Below, one piece after another: positions 8,880 to 17,727 of a DNA stretch of 64,000 nucleotides. The stretch comes from Profundibacter amoris. GTDB taxonomy: Bacteria; Pseudomonadota; Alphaproteobacteria; Rhodobacterales; Rhodobacteraceae. The stretch's first letter is position 1. Each line of letters begins with the position of its first letter. A program made the position numbers and the translations under genes. The notes beneath the pieces were generated by a model. It saw only the letters and a program-made list of their open reading frames with translations. It ran no database searches and was not told where the DNA came from. The stretch spans positions 1,440,001 to 1,504,000 of the forward strand of contig NZ_CP032125.1 of assembly GCF_003544895.1 (NCBI RefSeq), given 5' to 3'.

Positions 8880-9602
8880 ATGGACATCCTGAATCGCGGC
8901 CGCTATCGCGCCAGCCGCGCGCAAACACCGGACGAGGTTTCGCAGGCCCAACGCCTGCGCGCGCTGGCGTTTGCGGGGGATGCAGACGGGCAGGATGCGG
9001 ACGGGTTTGACGAATGTTGCGACCATATTCTGGTGCGCGATCAGGACAGCGGCGCGCTGGTGGCCTGTTACCGCCTAATGCTGCTGCCTGACGGGGCGAC
9101 GATTGACCAAAGCTATTCCGCGCAATTCTATGACCTATCCGCGTTAAAACCGTTCAAATCCCCGATGCTGGAACTGGGCCGGTTCTGCACCCGCCCTGAT
9201 CACCATGACCCCGAGATTGTCCGTGTCGCCTGGGGGGCGATGACGCGGATCGTGGACGGGCAGGGGGTGGGGATGCTGTTTGGCTGCTCGTCCTTCGCCG
9301 GCACCGATGCGAATAGCCACAGAGATGCCTTTGCCCTGCTGCGTGCCCGCCATCAGGCTCCGGCCCCGTGGCGCATTGGTGTCAAAGCTGCCGAAGTGGT
9401 GCCGCTGCCTGACGACCCCGTCCCAGCCGACGCCATCCGCCACATCCCGCCCTTGTTGCGCACCTATCTGGCGATGGGGGGCTGGGTATCGGACCACGCG
9501 GTGATTGACCGGCAAATGGATACCCTGCATGTGTTTACAGGTGTTGAAATCAGTGCCATCCCCGAAGCCCGCAAACGTCTGTTGCGCGCGGTGGCGGGAT
9601 AA
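8880..9602 (+). CDS. olsB: OlsB-like GNAT acyltransferase (lyso-ornithine lipid synthesis)
   Basis: This is a 240-residue member of the hemolysin-like GNAT family that includes OlsB, which transfers a 3-hydroxyacyl group from ACP to ornithine as the first step of ornithine lipid synthesis. Family features are ACYRLMLLP, ELGRFCTRPDHHDP near residue 95 and the GMLFGCSSFAGTD block near residue 130. The ATG at 8880 is chosen because AAGAGG lies 6 bases upstream; an ATG at 8844 lacks this. The partner acyltransferase OlsA is not in the window. A related acyl-homoserine or hemolysin-type acyltransferase role cannot be excluded by reading alone. Confidence 0.75.
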   Translation: MDILNRGRYRASRAQTPDEVSQAQRLRALAFAGDADGQDADGFDECCDHILVRDQDSGALVACYRLMLLPDGATIDQSYSAQFYDLSALKPFKSPMLELGRFCTRPDHHDPEIVRVAWGAMTRIVDGQGVGMLFGCSSFAGTDANSHRDAFALLRARHQAPAPWRIGVKAAEVVPLPDDPVPADAIRHIPPLLRTYLAMGGWVSDHAVIDRQMDTLHVFTGVEISAIPEARKRLLRAVAG

Positions 9603-9643
9603 CAGCCATTGACCTTTTTATGCCCACCGCATAGCCAACCCAC

Positions 9644-11458
9644 ATGGCAAGAGCACCTTTATTACAACTGACAGATATATCGTTAACCTTTGGCGGGGAT
9701 CCGGTGTTTTCCGGCCTGTCGCTGGTCGTGCAACCCGGGGACCGCGTGGCGCTGGTCGGGCGCAATGGCTCGGGCAAATCCACCCTGATGAAGGTGATGG
9801 CCGGTCTGGTCGAAGCCGACAGCGGCGCGGTGGTCACATCGCCCGGTGTCAAGGTCGGCTATATGGAGCAAGACCCTGATTTTGCAGGGTTTACCACGCT
9901 TGGCGACTATGCCTCCAGCGGGTTGATGGAAGGCGAGGATTATCTGGTCGAACGGGTGGCCGAGGGGCTGAAGTTCGATCCTGCCGGTGCTGTTTCCACC
10001 GCCTCGGGCGGCGAGCGACGTCGCGCGGCTTTGGCCAAACTGCTGGCCGAGGCACCCGAATTGATGCTGCTGGACGAGCCGACAAACCATCTGGATATTC
10101 AGGCCATTGGCTGGCTTGAGGATTATCTGAAAACCACCCGAACCGCTTATGTTCTGATCTCGCATGACCGCGCATTTTTGAATGCATTAACCCGCGCAAC
10201 CCTTTGGATTGACAGGGGAATGGTGCGCCGCCAAGAAAAGGGTTTCGCCGAATTCGAAGCCTGGCGCGACAAGATGTGGGAAGAAGAGGACGACGCCCGT
10301 CACAAGCTGAACCGCAAGATCAAGGCCGAGGCCCGTTGGGCGGTTGAGGGTATTTCGGCGCGGCGCAAACGCAATCAGGGCCGCGTGCGCGCCTTGCAGG
10401 AATTGCGCGCAACTCGGTCGGCCCAGATCAAACGCCAAGGCACAGCGGAAATGGTGCTTGAGGCGGGGCAGAAATCCGGCAAAAAGGTGATCGAGGCGAT
10501 TGATATTTCCAAGAAATATGACGGAAAAACAATCGTTTCCAATTTCTCCCTGAAAATCCAGCGCGGTGATTGCATCGGTTTTGTTGGTCCCAACGGGGTG
10601 GGCAAAACCACGCTGCTGAACATGCTGATTGGCCGCCTTGAACCGGATAGCGGCACGGTGTCGCTTGGCACCAATCTGGACATCGCCCTGTTTGACCAGA
10701 ACCGCGCGCAACTGGACCCTGATGTCAGCCTGTGGGAATCCATGACCGGTGATATGGACCTGCGCGTTTCGGGCAAGGCCGATCAGGTGATGGTGCGGGG
10801 CAATCCGCGCCATGTGGTCGGATACTTGAAGGATTTCCTGTTTGACGAGGCCCAGATGCGCGCCCCGGTTCGTTCGCTTTCGGGTGGGGAAAAGGCGCGG
10901 TTGCTGCTGGCGAAAATCATGGCGCGGGAAAGCAATCTGCTGGTGCTGGATGAACCCACCAACGATCTGGATGTGGAAACGCTTGATCTGTTGCAGGAAC
11001 TGCTAACCGATTATAAAGGCACGGTTTTACTAGTCAGCCACGATCGCGATTTTCTGGACCGCGTGGTGCGCACCACCATCGCGATGGAGGGCGACGGTAA
11101 GGCCACAGTTTATGCCGGTGGCTGGTCGGATTACCAATCACAGCGCGGGGCAATGGCTGGCGATGGCAAGCCGGACAAGAAGAAAAAGCAATCCAGAACC
11201 AAACCGGCGGAAAAGCCCGCCGAAACCGGATTGTCCTTTGTCGAACAGCACCGGCTGGAGGAATTGCCAGCGGTGATCGAACGGCTGGAGGCCGAGATCA
11301 ACAAACTGGCCGATTTCCTGTCGGACCCCGATATGTTCACTAAGGAACCGGTGAAATTCCAGAAGGGCACCGATGCGTTGGTGGAACGTCAGGCGATGCT
11401 GGATGCGGCCGAGGAAGAATGGATGATGCTTGAGGAAAAGGCGGCAGGGCAGGAATAG
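9644..11458 (+). CDS. uup: ABC-F family ATPase, Uup-like
   Basis: This 604-residue protein has two ATP-binding cassettes and no membrane segments, as in the ABC-F family of ribosome-associated ATPases. Cassette 1 has Walker A GRNGSGKST at 39-47, signature SGGERRRAAL and Walker B LLDEPTNHLD. Cassette 2 has GPNGVGKTT near 317, LSGGEKARLLLAK and LVLDEPTNDLD. A charged linker follows, then a C-terminal coiled coil (about residues 525-600) like the DNA-binding tail of Uup. Uup is linked to precise transposon excision and ribosome function in E. coli. TTGACC at 9609 may be its -35 element. Confidence 0.85.
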   Translation: MARAPLLQLTDISLTFGGDPVFSGLSLVVQPGDRVALVGRNGSGKSTLMKVMAGLVEADSGAVVTSPGVKVGYMEQDPDFAGFTTLGDYASSGLMEGEDYLVERVAEGLKFDPAGAVSTASGGERRRAALAKLLAEAPELMLLDEPTNHLDIQAIGWLEDYLKTTRTAYVLISHDRAFLNALTRATLWIDRGMVRRQEKGFAEFEAWRDKMWEEEDDARHKLNRKIKAEARWAVEGISARRKRNQGRVRALQELRATRSAQIKRQGTAEMVLEAGQKSGKKVIEAIDISKKYDGKTIVSNFSLKIQRGDCIGFVGPNGVGKTTLLNMLIGRLEPDSGTVSLGTNLDIALFDQNRAQLDPDVSLWESMTGDMDLRVSGKADQVMVRGNPRHVVGYLKDFLFDEAQMRAPVRSLSGGEKARLLLAKIMARESNLLVLDEPTNDLDVETLDLLQELLTDYKGTVLLVSHDRDFLDRVVRTTIAMEGDGKATVYAGGWSDYQSQRGAMAGDGKPDKKKKQSRTKPAEKPAETGLSFVEQHRLEELPAVIERLEAEINKLADFLSDPDMFTKEPVKFQKGTDALVERQAMLDAAEEEWMMLEEKAAGQE

Positions 11459-11467
11459 CCCACCCCT

Positions 11468-11488
11468 GTCCCGGACTTGATCCGGGAC
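11468..11488. repeat. Short hairpin repeat between convergent genes
   Basis: GTCCCGGA (11468-11475) and TCCGGGAC (11481-11488) form a perfect 8-bp stem with a 5-base loop, just after uup. There is no T-run. From memory, near-identical hairpins are scattered through many alphaproteobacterial genomes. Confidence 0.6.
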
Positions 11489-11515
11489 CTGCGACAAAGC
11501 CCCCCGCCAAGGCTT

Positions 11516-12271
11516 CTAACGCATCCTCAGCGCCCCGTCGATGCGGATCACTTCGCCGTTCAGATAGTCGTTTTCAATGATGAATTTTACCAGCGAAGCA
11601 TATTCCGCAGGCTTGCCCAACCGCTTTGGAAAGGTCACATCCACAGCCAGCCCGTCGATGATTTCCGGCCCCAGCCCCTCCAGCATCGGCGTCAGGAATA
11701 TCCCCGGGGCAATCGCCATCACGCGGATGCCGTTTCGGGCCAGATCGCGGGCCACCGGCAGCGACAGCCCCGCGATGCCTGCTTTGGACGCGGCATAGGA
11801 TGCTTGGCCCATCTGCCCGTCAAAGGCCGCAATAGATGCGGTGTTGACGATCACACCGCGCGCGCCGTCCGCATCCGTTTCATTGTTCGACATTTCCGCA
11901 GCCGCCAGTCGCAGCACATTGAAGGTGCCCACCAGATTGATGTCGATCGTGCGCTTGAAGCTGTCCAGCCGGTGCGGCCCGTCACGGCCCATGGTTTTCT
12001 CGCCGCTGGCGATGCCCGCACAATTCACACAGGCGTTGACCTTGCCCATATGCGCCACGGCGGTCTTGATGCCTGCCGCCACACTGTCCTCGTCCGTCAC
12101 ATTCACCTCGGCAAAACCCGCGCCGATTTCACCGGCCACAGCCGCGCCACGTTCGGCGTCACGGTCCAAGATCACCACTTGGGCACCTGCACTTCGCAAG
12201 CTGCGTGCGGTCGCTTCACCAAGGCCCGAGGCCCCGCCGGTGATGATGGCTGCTGTCTGGTCGATCTGCAT
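11516..12271 (-). CDS. SDR oxidoreductase, 3-hydroxyacyl-CoA dehydrogenase type-2-like
   Basis: This is a 251-residue short-chain dehydrogenase closest in layout to type-2 3-hydroxyacyl-CoA dehydrogenase (HSD17B10-like). The NAD motif is TGGASGLG at 11-18, and the catalytic residues are S146, Y159 and K163 in YAASKAG. The C-terminal text (GIFLTPMLEGL, PKRLGKPAEYA, NGEVIRIDGALRM) is typical of that subgroup. It would oxidise a 3-hydroxyacyl-CoA in fatty acid or branched amino acid breakdown. A long palindrome sits 11 bp upstream of the start, so it is probably repressed by a TetR-type factor. No other beta-oxidation gene is adjacent. Confidence 0.83.
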   Translation of the reverse strand: MQIDQTAAIITGGASGLGEATARSLRSAGAQVVILDRDAERGAAVAGEIGAGFAEVNVTDEDSVAAGIKTAVAHMGKVNACVNCAGIASGEKTMGRDGPHRLDSFKRTIDINLVGTFNVLRLAAAEMSNNETDADGARGVIVNTASIAAFDGQMGQASYAASKAGIAGLSLPVARDLARNGIRVMAIAPGIFLTPMLEGLGPEIIDGLAVDVTFPKRLGKPAEYASLVKFIIENDYLNGEVIRIDGALRMR

Positions 12272-12281
12272 GGGGGCCTCC

Positions 12282-12309
12282 GGTTAAATGAACGTGCGTT
12301 CAGATAACC
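12282..12309. promoter_or_regulatory. Candidate TetR-type operator upstream of the SDR gene
   Basis: The core TGAACGTGCGTTCA (12289-12302) is a palindrome with 6-bp half-sites. It is flanked symmetrically by GGTTA (12282-12286) and TAACC (12305-12309), which makes a 28-bp two-tier palindrome. Its position, 11 bp from the SDR start, fits repression. The TGAACG/CGTTCA half-site resembles those of TetR/AcrR regulators; no such regulator gene is in the window. Confidence 0.55.
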
Positions 12310-12336
12310 GAGGCCAAAGCCGTATGTCTAGTAAAA

Positions 12337-12717
12337 CTATGTGGTCGCTTGGCGATTGCGGCTGCCAACAAAGGTTATCAGGGGCATCAATAGAAAAACC
12401 GTCCATTGGGGCATTGGCCACAGGCTACCCAACTGGATCAGCCCGTAACCCATAAACAGAGCCGCAAGGCCAATCTGCCAGACAGCAATAAATACCTCTA
12501 ATGCCGGATTGTGGTGGGTTGCTAGATAGGCAAGCGCAATCGCCGACGTTGCCAGCATCAGCGTAATCCCGTGCCAGACCACGCTGGACAAGGCACGCAC
12601 GGTGTCTGGCAAACCAGTGGCCGTAACCACATCTATTACTTCCGGACCGCCACCAAAAACATGGGCAATCAAGGTGACAAACATCAGGGCCGAGGCCGCT
12701 GCAATCCATTTATTCAT
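12337..12717 (-). CDS. Small integral membrane protein, unknown function
   Basis: This is a 126-residue hydrophobic protein that I do not recognise. Reading suggests four membrane segments, starting near residues 5-22, 40-60, 68-90 and 95-117, with a short polar C-terminus (GSRNRQATT). The start at 12717 is set by AGGAG seven bases upstream. An 18-bp palindrome lies 16-33 bp before the start, so expression is probably controlled by a repressor. It sits between the SDR gene and the mttB-like gene on the same strand, but each has its own upstream region. Confidence 0.7.
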   Translation of the reverse strand: MNKWIAAASALMFVTLIAHVFGGGPEVIDVVTATGLPDTVRALSSVVWHGITLMLATSAIALAYLATHHNPALEVFIAVWQIGLAALFMGYGLIQLGSLWPMPQWTVFLLMPLITFVGSRNRQATT

Positions 12718-12732
12718 ACCGTTCTCCTGATT

Positions 12733-12750
12733 CCATACGGTGACGTATGG
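12733..12750. promoter_or_regulatory. Candidate operator for the small membrane protein gene
   Basis: CCATACG-GTGA-CGTATGG is a perfect 7-4-7 palindrome just upstream of the ribosome binding site. A third copy of the half-site, CCGTATGGAAT at 12784-12794, is the exact complement of ATTCCATACGG at 12730-12740, so the three half-sites can pair in two ways. On the minus strand a TATCCA -10-like element overlaps the palindrome with a TTGTAT-like hexamer upstream. Confidence 0.55.
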
Positions 12751-12793
12751 ATAGCAGAGCGATGCACGCAATACAATACGCCTCCGTATGGAA

Positions 12794-14326
12794 TTAGAGG
12801 TGGATATTGAACCGCGCCCTGATTTGGGCGTCCAGCACGGGATCCAGCATTGCCCGGCTGGGTTGCGCCAAAATTTCCTGTTTGCGGCGGATCGCGGCGG
12901 GGATCAACTCGGGACGGCCCTGTTCCTCCCATTCCTTGGGCGAAGCGCGGCTGGCAAGGGCGGGATACAGATATTCAGTCTGCATCAGCGATAGCGTCTG
13001 TTCATGCCCCAGATAATGCTGCGGCCCGCCAATGCAAACCGATCGCATGGCGTCCAGTGCCAGCGTGTCCTCGCTAACCTCGATTCCGCGCAAACAGCGC
13101 AGGGCCTGTCCGATCAGGTCATCCCCGAGGATCAGGCTCTCGTGGCAAAAGCCCAGCAAAGAGGCGTGCATACCTGCGGCCTCGTAAACCATATTCAGGC
13201 CGGAAAGGCCCGCCATGACGTTGGATATTCCTTGCTCCCATCCGGCCTGCATGTCGGGCAGTTTGGCGTCAGCAATGCCCGCCGGGGCAGCGCCGGGCAG
13301 GCCATAGAAATGGTGCATCTGCGCACATGCGGCGGTCAGCAACGCCTGCTCACCCGACCCACCCGACATCGCGCCGGTGCGCAGATCCGACACAAACGGC
13401 CAAGTGCCAAAGATCGCCGGATAGCCGGGGGAAATGGCGTTGACATAAACCACACCGGCCAGACATTCGGCCACGGCTTGCATCACCGCACCGGCCAAAG
13501 ACGCGGGCGCGGTGGCGCCGGCCTGACCTGCGGACAACAGTAATACCGGAAATCCGGCCTCGATACAGCGTTCCATCACCAGACAGGCATCGGTTGCAAA
13601 CCGCATTGGCGGCACAACGAAACAACTGGAAATCGACACGAAAGGCCGCGCACGCCACGCGGCCTCGCCGCCCGCTATCATGTGCAACAACTTAACCCCG
13701 TCGGCCACGAAACCCGGTTCGAAAAACGAGGTGCCGACGTGTTTTGTGGTTCCCGTGACCGTGGCGTAAACGGTGTTCAGATCCATTTCGCAATTGTCGA
13801 CAATATCGCGAGCCACCATCGGGCGCTGCACGAAATGGATGTTGTCCAGAACATCGGCAATGCGGGCGGCATCGTGCAAATCCTGCACGGTGCTGTCGCG
13901 GTAATCATGGCTTAGAACGTCAACCATATGAACGGCCGCCCCGGCCGTGCCATAATAAACATTGTTCCCGCCGATCTGCATATCATGCTTTGGATCACGG
14001 CCGCACAGGGTGATGGTTTTGGCGGCTTTGGCCAGCATGTCCTCGACCAAAGCGCGCGGAAACCGCAAGCGCCCATCATCGCCAAGGATCGCACCTGCGC
14101 CCACCATCACATCAATGCCGCTTTGCGGGGCGTCGGCCAGTCCGATCTGTTCCAGCGCATCCAGCGCGGCAAGGTGGATGCGTTCCACCTCGGACGGGGA
14201 AAGGGGGGTATAATGCCCGCCTTCCATACCGGGACGCACGGGGCGCATGTTCTGCTCAAGCGGGGCGGTACGGCTGGCAACGCGGGCAGCGCGACCACCG
14301 GTTCGGCGGGTTGGTTTGCTGGTCAT
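12794..14326 (-). CDS. MttB-family (non-pyrrolysine) methylamine/betaine methyltransferase
   Basis: This is a 510-residue member of the trimethylamine methyltransferase (MttB) family. The frame has no internal TAG, so it is not a pyrrolysine enzyme; characterised homologues of that kind demethylate quaternary amines such as glycine betaine and pass the methyl group to a corrinoid protein. Supporting text includes NNVYYGTAGAAVHMVD, a VYATVTGTTKHVGTSFFEP block and GGSGEQALLTAACAQM. The first ~20 residues are Arg/Gly-rich and disordered. It stands alone here, but a corrinoid:THF methyltransferase, an activator and MTHFR lie further along the window. No DxHxxG corrinoid-binding partner was found. 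The substrate is unknown. Confidence 0.85.
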   Translation of the reverse strand: MTSKPTRRTGGRAARVASRTAPLEQNMRPVRPGMEGGHYTPLSPSEVERIHLAALDALEQIGLADAPQSGIDVMVGAGAILGDDGRLRFPRALVEDMLAKAAKTITLCGRDPKHDMQIGGNNVYYGTAGAAVHMVDVLSHDYRDSTVQDLHDAARIADVLDNIHFVQRPMVARDIVDNCEMDLNTVYATVTGTTKHVGTSFFEPGFVADGVKLLHMIAGGEAAWRARPFVSISSCFVVPPMRFATDACLVMERCIEAGFPVLLLSAGQAGATAPASLAGAVMQAVAECLAGVVYVNAISPGYPAIFGTWPFVSDLRTGAMSGGSGEQALLTAACAQMHHFYGLPGAAPAGIADAKLPDMQAGWEQGISNVMAGLSGLNMVYEAAGMHASLLGFCHESLILGDDLIGQALRCLRGIEVSEDTLALDAMRSVCIGGPQHYLGHEQTLSLMQTEYLYPALASRASPKEWEEQGRPELIPAAIRRKQEILAQPSRAMLDPVLDAQIRARFNIHL

Positions 14327-14518
14327 ATCCGGGCTTTCTGGTTGTGAATGAATTTAGGGTGAAAGCCCTTCAGGGACGCCCCCGCGCCGCCCGCCCACGG
14401 CGCGCCCCTATGACCCGTGTAACCAGTGTTATTTTCCAGCGCATCCTGTTCATCCCCCCAGTTTTGAAGGGCAAAGCACCGCTGTCTTGTCTATTTGCGC
14501 CACTTTGTCGCTTTCAGG

Positions 14519-15367
14519 CTACCAGCGCCCCGAAGCGCCACCCCCTGATGATGAACCACCGCCAAAGCCGCCACTGGAAGACGTCGAGGACGAGGAGCGG
14601 CGCGGGATAATATAGGTGTCGGTTTTGTAATAATCGCAATAGTCGCAGGTTGTGGTGCTTTTGCCTTGGCCCGATGTCGTGCTGGTTGCGGAAAACAGGG
14701 TTTCGCGTTTGCGGCGCAATCCGTTTCTGCCGCAATTGGGGCATTTTCGAAACCTGATTAGCAGATCGCCAATCTTGCGTCGTATGGCAAACAGCACAAA
14801 GCCGATCATCGCGGTGAAAATGGCAATGCGTCCTGTGGATTTTGCAGAAACTTCGGAGTCCGCCGGTTCCGGTCGCCCCTGGGCAAAGGGCAGGGCAATG
14901 CGGCGGATGATTTCAGTGGTGCCGCGTTCGATCCCCTGGGCGTATTTGTCATTACGAAACGAGGGCAGGAAATAATTCTCGATGGTTTCTTTTGCCGCGC
15001 GGTTAAACCCGCTGCCATAGCCGCTGCCCAGTTCCACCCGCATTTCGCGATCATCACGGATCACAAGGATCAGAATGCCGTCATTGCGTTCAGAATTGCC
15101 AATGCCCCATTCGTTGAACAATCCTGTGGCGAAATATTCCAGACTGGGGCTGTCGCCATAGGTTTTACGGCTGCCGATGGTCAGCACGGTGGCCTCGACA
15201 TCATGGTCTTGGCGCAATGCCGTCAATTGATCCGTCAGACGCTTTTCGGTCTGCTCGTCAATGATATTGGCGTAATCGTTCACATAGACCGAGTCAAAAT
15301 ACGGATAGTTTTGGGCATATGTGAATGTTGGTAATAAAATGTATAGAAATGCTAAAATACGGGCCAT
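14519..15367 (-). CDS. TPM-domain membrane-anchored protein with zinc-ribbon-like tail
   Basis: This 282-residue protein begins with a signal peptide (about residues 1-18) and a TPM/DUF477 domain at about 22-150, with YVNDYANIIDEQTEKRL and GYGSGFNRAA. One membrane helix lies near 180-197. It is followed by a cytosolic Cys-rich segment with CPNCGRNGLRR and CDYCDYY, which can form a zinc ribbon, and a low-complexity Ser/Gly tail ending GGGSSSGGGASGRW. TPM proteins (YgcG-like) are linked to membrane protein quality control and photosystem repair in plants; the bacterial role is unclear. A second TPM-like gene lies on the other side of the adjacent decarboxylase. The 190-bp gap before it (14327-14518) shows no gene. 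Confidence 0.8.
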   Translation of the reverse strand: MARILAFLYILLPTFTYAQNYPYFDSVYVNDYANIIDEQTEKRLTDQLTALRQDHDVEATVLTIGSRKTYGDSPSLEYFATGLFNEWGIGNSERNDGILILVIRDDREMRVELGSGYGSGFNRAAKETIENYFLPSFRNDKYAQGIERGTTEIIRRIALPFAQGRPEPADSEVSAKSTGRIAIFTAMIGFVLFAIRRKIGDLLIRFRKCPNCGRNGLRRKRETLFSATSTTSGQGKSTTTCDYCDYYKTDTYIIPRRSSSSTSSSGGFGGGSSSGGGASGRW

Positions 15368-15376
15368 TCGGGCCTC

Positions 15377-16759
15377 CTAGGTCAGGTCCTTTAATACTGT
15401 GGGGATCATCATCACATCTTCACGGGTGCAGTCAAACTGGCCGACCTGCACGCGGATCACGAATTGCCCCTTGTGGCGGGTCTGGGTCAGGTAGATGCGG
15501 CCGTCATCATTGATGCGGGACAAAAGGGCTTCGGTTTCGGTGTCACTGTTCTTAAAGCGGAAGGTGAACAGCGAAAAGGACCGCGGGCTGGTAATTTCGA
15601 ACCCCGTCAATTTCCCAATAATTTCAAGGCACTCCTGTGACCAGTTGATGTGGTTTCGGATGCGGCTGCGCAACCCCTCCAGCCCATAGGCGCGCAGGGT
15701 GAACCACAGTTTCAGCGCGCGGAAACGCCGGCCCAGCGGCACGGTCCATTCGTTGTAATTGGTGATTTCATCCTGCCCCAGCGTGTTCAGATACTCCGGC
15801 CGCAGGCCCAGCGTGTTGATTTGCGGTGCAGGATCGCGCAGGAACTGCACGGCGCAGTCAAACTGTGCGCCCAGCCATTTATGCGGGTTGAAAACCACGC
15901 TGTCAGCGCCTTCAACCCCGTCCCACAGGGGGCGGAATTCGGGGCAGATCATGGCGGAACCGGCCCAGGCGGCATCCACATGGGTATAGAGGTTATGCGC
16001 TTTGGCCACGGCAATCGTGGCGCGGATATCGTCACAGGCCCCGATCGAGGTGCCGCCGGTGCAGGCGATCACTCCGGCAGGCAGGAAGCCCGCGTCCAGA
16101 TCGGCGTGGATGGCGGCGTCCAGCGCATCCGTATCCATCGCGAAATTGTCGGTGGTGGGGATTTTCACCAGATTGTCCTGCCCGATACCGGCAATCCGCG
16201 CGCCCTTGTCGATGCTGGAATGGGTTTCGCCCGAGGCATAGAGGCGCAGACGGGGCAGGGCGGACAGACCGGCTGTGTTGCCTTGCCAGTCCAGCGCCCG
16301 TTCGCGCATGGTCAGAATGGCGGACAGGGTGGCGGTGGTGGCGCTGTCGTGGATGGTGCCGGTAAAGCTGTCCGGCAGGCCCATGGCATCGCGCAGCCAG
16401 TTGATCATCACCGCTTCGATTTCATTGGCGGCCGGTGCGGTTTGCCACAGCATCGCTTGCCCCGCAATCGCGTTGGCCAGCTGTTCCGCCAGCATCGAGG
16501 CCGGCGAGGCATTGGCGGGGAAATAGGCAAAGAACCGCGGGTGCTGCCAGTGGGTGGTCGCGCCGGGGACGATGGATTCAAAATCGGCAAATATCCGTTC
16601 CATCGGCTCGGCCTGCTCGGGCGCCTGTGCGGGAAGTTTGGCGGCTACATCGCCGGGGGTCAGTTGCGGGCGCACGGGTTGTTCGCGCAGGGATTTGTGA
16701 TAGTCCCGCGCCCAGTCGGCTGCGCGTTTGGACCAGTGGTTTAATTCATCATGATTCAT
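15377..16759 (-). CDS. Group II PLP-dependent amino acid decarboxylase (aromatic-L-amino-acid type)
   Basis: This 460-residue fold-type I enzyme belongs to the aromatic amino acid/tyrosine/DOPA decarboxylase family. The PLP lysine is K294 in FNPHKWLG. Upstream are family blocks HPRFFAYFPANASPASMLAE, IHDSATTATL and HVDAAWAGSA. The start at 16759 fits homologues that open with a short NHxELxxW segment; no strong ribosome binding site is visible. Aromatic-amine production (tryptamine, tyramine, phenylethylamine) is the family expectation; the actual substrate is unknown. Its reading frame lies between two TPM-domain genes on the same strand. Confidence 0.88.
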   Translation of the reverse strand: MNHDELNHWSKRAADWARDYHKSLREQPVRPQLTPGDVAAKLPAQAPEQAEPMERIFADFESIVPGATTHWQHPRFFAYFPANASPASMLAEQLANAIAGQAMLWQTAPAANEIEAVMINWLRDAMGLPDSFTGTIHDSATTATLSAILTMRERALDWQGNTAGLSALPRLRLYASGETHSSIDKGARIAGIGQDNLVKIPTTDNFAMDTDALDAAIHADLDAGFLPAGVIACTGGTSIGACDDIRATIAVAKAHNLYTHVDAAWAGSAMICPEFRPLWDGVEGADSVVFNPHKWLGAQFDCAVQFLRDPAPQINTLGLRPEYLNTLGQDEITNYNEWTVPLGRRFRALKLWFTLRAYGLEGLRSRIRNHINWSQECLEIIGKLTGFEITSPRSFSLFTFRFKNSDTETEALLSRINDDGRIYLTQTRHKGQFVIRVQVGQFDCTREDVMMIPTVLKDLT

Positions 16760-16799
16760 GGCTGCGATAGGGCCATGCGGGCGCGGGTTTGGCAAGCCC

Positions 16800-17501
16800 T
16801 TATGACTTGTTCCACCACCGCCGTTTATAGGCCGATATCCGCGCCGCCCGCGCACGGCGTGAAGCGGTGGATTTACGATAGCTCCAGATGAAACCTCCCC
16901 CCAGGATCAACATGATCAGCGCCCCGGCCCCCCAGGTATAGTAAAGCGGGGTGGTCGTTTCGGTTGTCCGGTCTGCGGGGGGGAGCTTGGTTATTGATTT
17001 ATCGGCCTGATTTTCGGGTAACGCCTTCATCAGGGCCTTTAACGCGTAGATATGGGCGTTCTTTGCATCGAATTTGCGCAGCAGGGGAAGGGCGGCCAAT
17101 TTTATGGCCTTTCTGATCCGGTGCTGGCGTTCCGGTGTGTAGGCATTGCCGAAAACCACCCTGAACTGCGGAGTATCAGCGTCATAGACCAGCAGTATAC
17201 TGTCAGGGATTGCAGGCAGGCCGAGGTCGCGGAAAACGTCTAGCGCGTAGAATGTAAATCCGCGCGGGTTGGTGGATATTTGTGTTTTATTTGCGGTTGC
17301 AATCCAGATCGGCGGGGTGGGGTGATCTGACTGTATTGCCCGCAAGGCCTGAACTGTGTCCGCTGGCAACATGCCGGCGTTATCTTGCACTACAAGGCCT
17401 GTGGCGGTCGGGCTATCTGCATGTAATTCGCCGGAATCGGGTGGGTATCCTGTGAAAAGGATTGAAAATGCCAGCAGGAATATTTGAAATATCGGTTTCA
17501 T
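16800..17501 (-). CDS. TPM-domain-like membrane protein
   Basis: This 233-residue protein has a signal peptide (residues 1-18), a TPM-like domain at about 35-160 (VQDNAGMLPADTVQALRAI, DSILLVYDADTPQFRVVFG), one membrane helix near 192-210 and a basic C-terminal tail. It lacks the second Cys-rich segment seen in the TPM protein at 14519. Its stop is 41 bp from the decarboxylase start, so the two TPM genes and the decarboxylase may be cotranscribed. The TPM call rests on the overall pattern, and the domain is divergent. Confidence 0.62.
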   Translation of the reverse strand: MKPIFQIFLLAFSILFTGYPPDSGELHADSPTATGLVVQDNAGMLPADTVQALRAIQSDHPTPPIWIATANKTQISTNPRGFTFYALDVFRDLGLPAIPDSILLVYDADTPQFRVVFGNAYTPERQHRIRKAIKLAALPLLRKFDAKNAHIYALKALMKALPENQADKSITKLPPADRTTETTTPLYYTWGAGALIMLILGGGFIWSYRKSTASRRARAARISAYKRRWWNKS

Positions 17502-17727
17502 TGCAAAAGGCTATAGCAATGCTGTTGGGGATTTTCTACGCTATTTGGCAGATTTAGCCGGAAACTATGTAGACTTCCGGGCGGGTTTGCCGAATATGGC
17601 AAGAGATCGCCGTTTTTACCCTCTTTACACAAGGCATCAAGTTTTGTCCGGTTTTCCCCTTGCAGCCATGTCGCAAATAAAACATAAACCGTCGTTATTC
17701 CCCTTGGAAAACAAGGTGGGTAAACCA

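Noticed and set aside
12794-14326. Pyrrolysine-dependent MttB
   Set aside because: The frame is continuous with no in-frame TAG, so it is the non-pyrrolysine type.
15650-16744. 364-codon plus-strand frame opposite the PLP decarboxylase
   Set aside because: Low-complexity Gly/His/Arg-rich text, typical of an antisense shadow of a high-GC gene.
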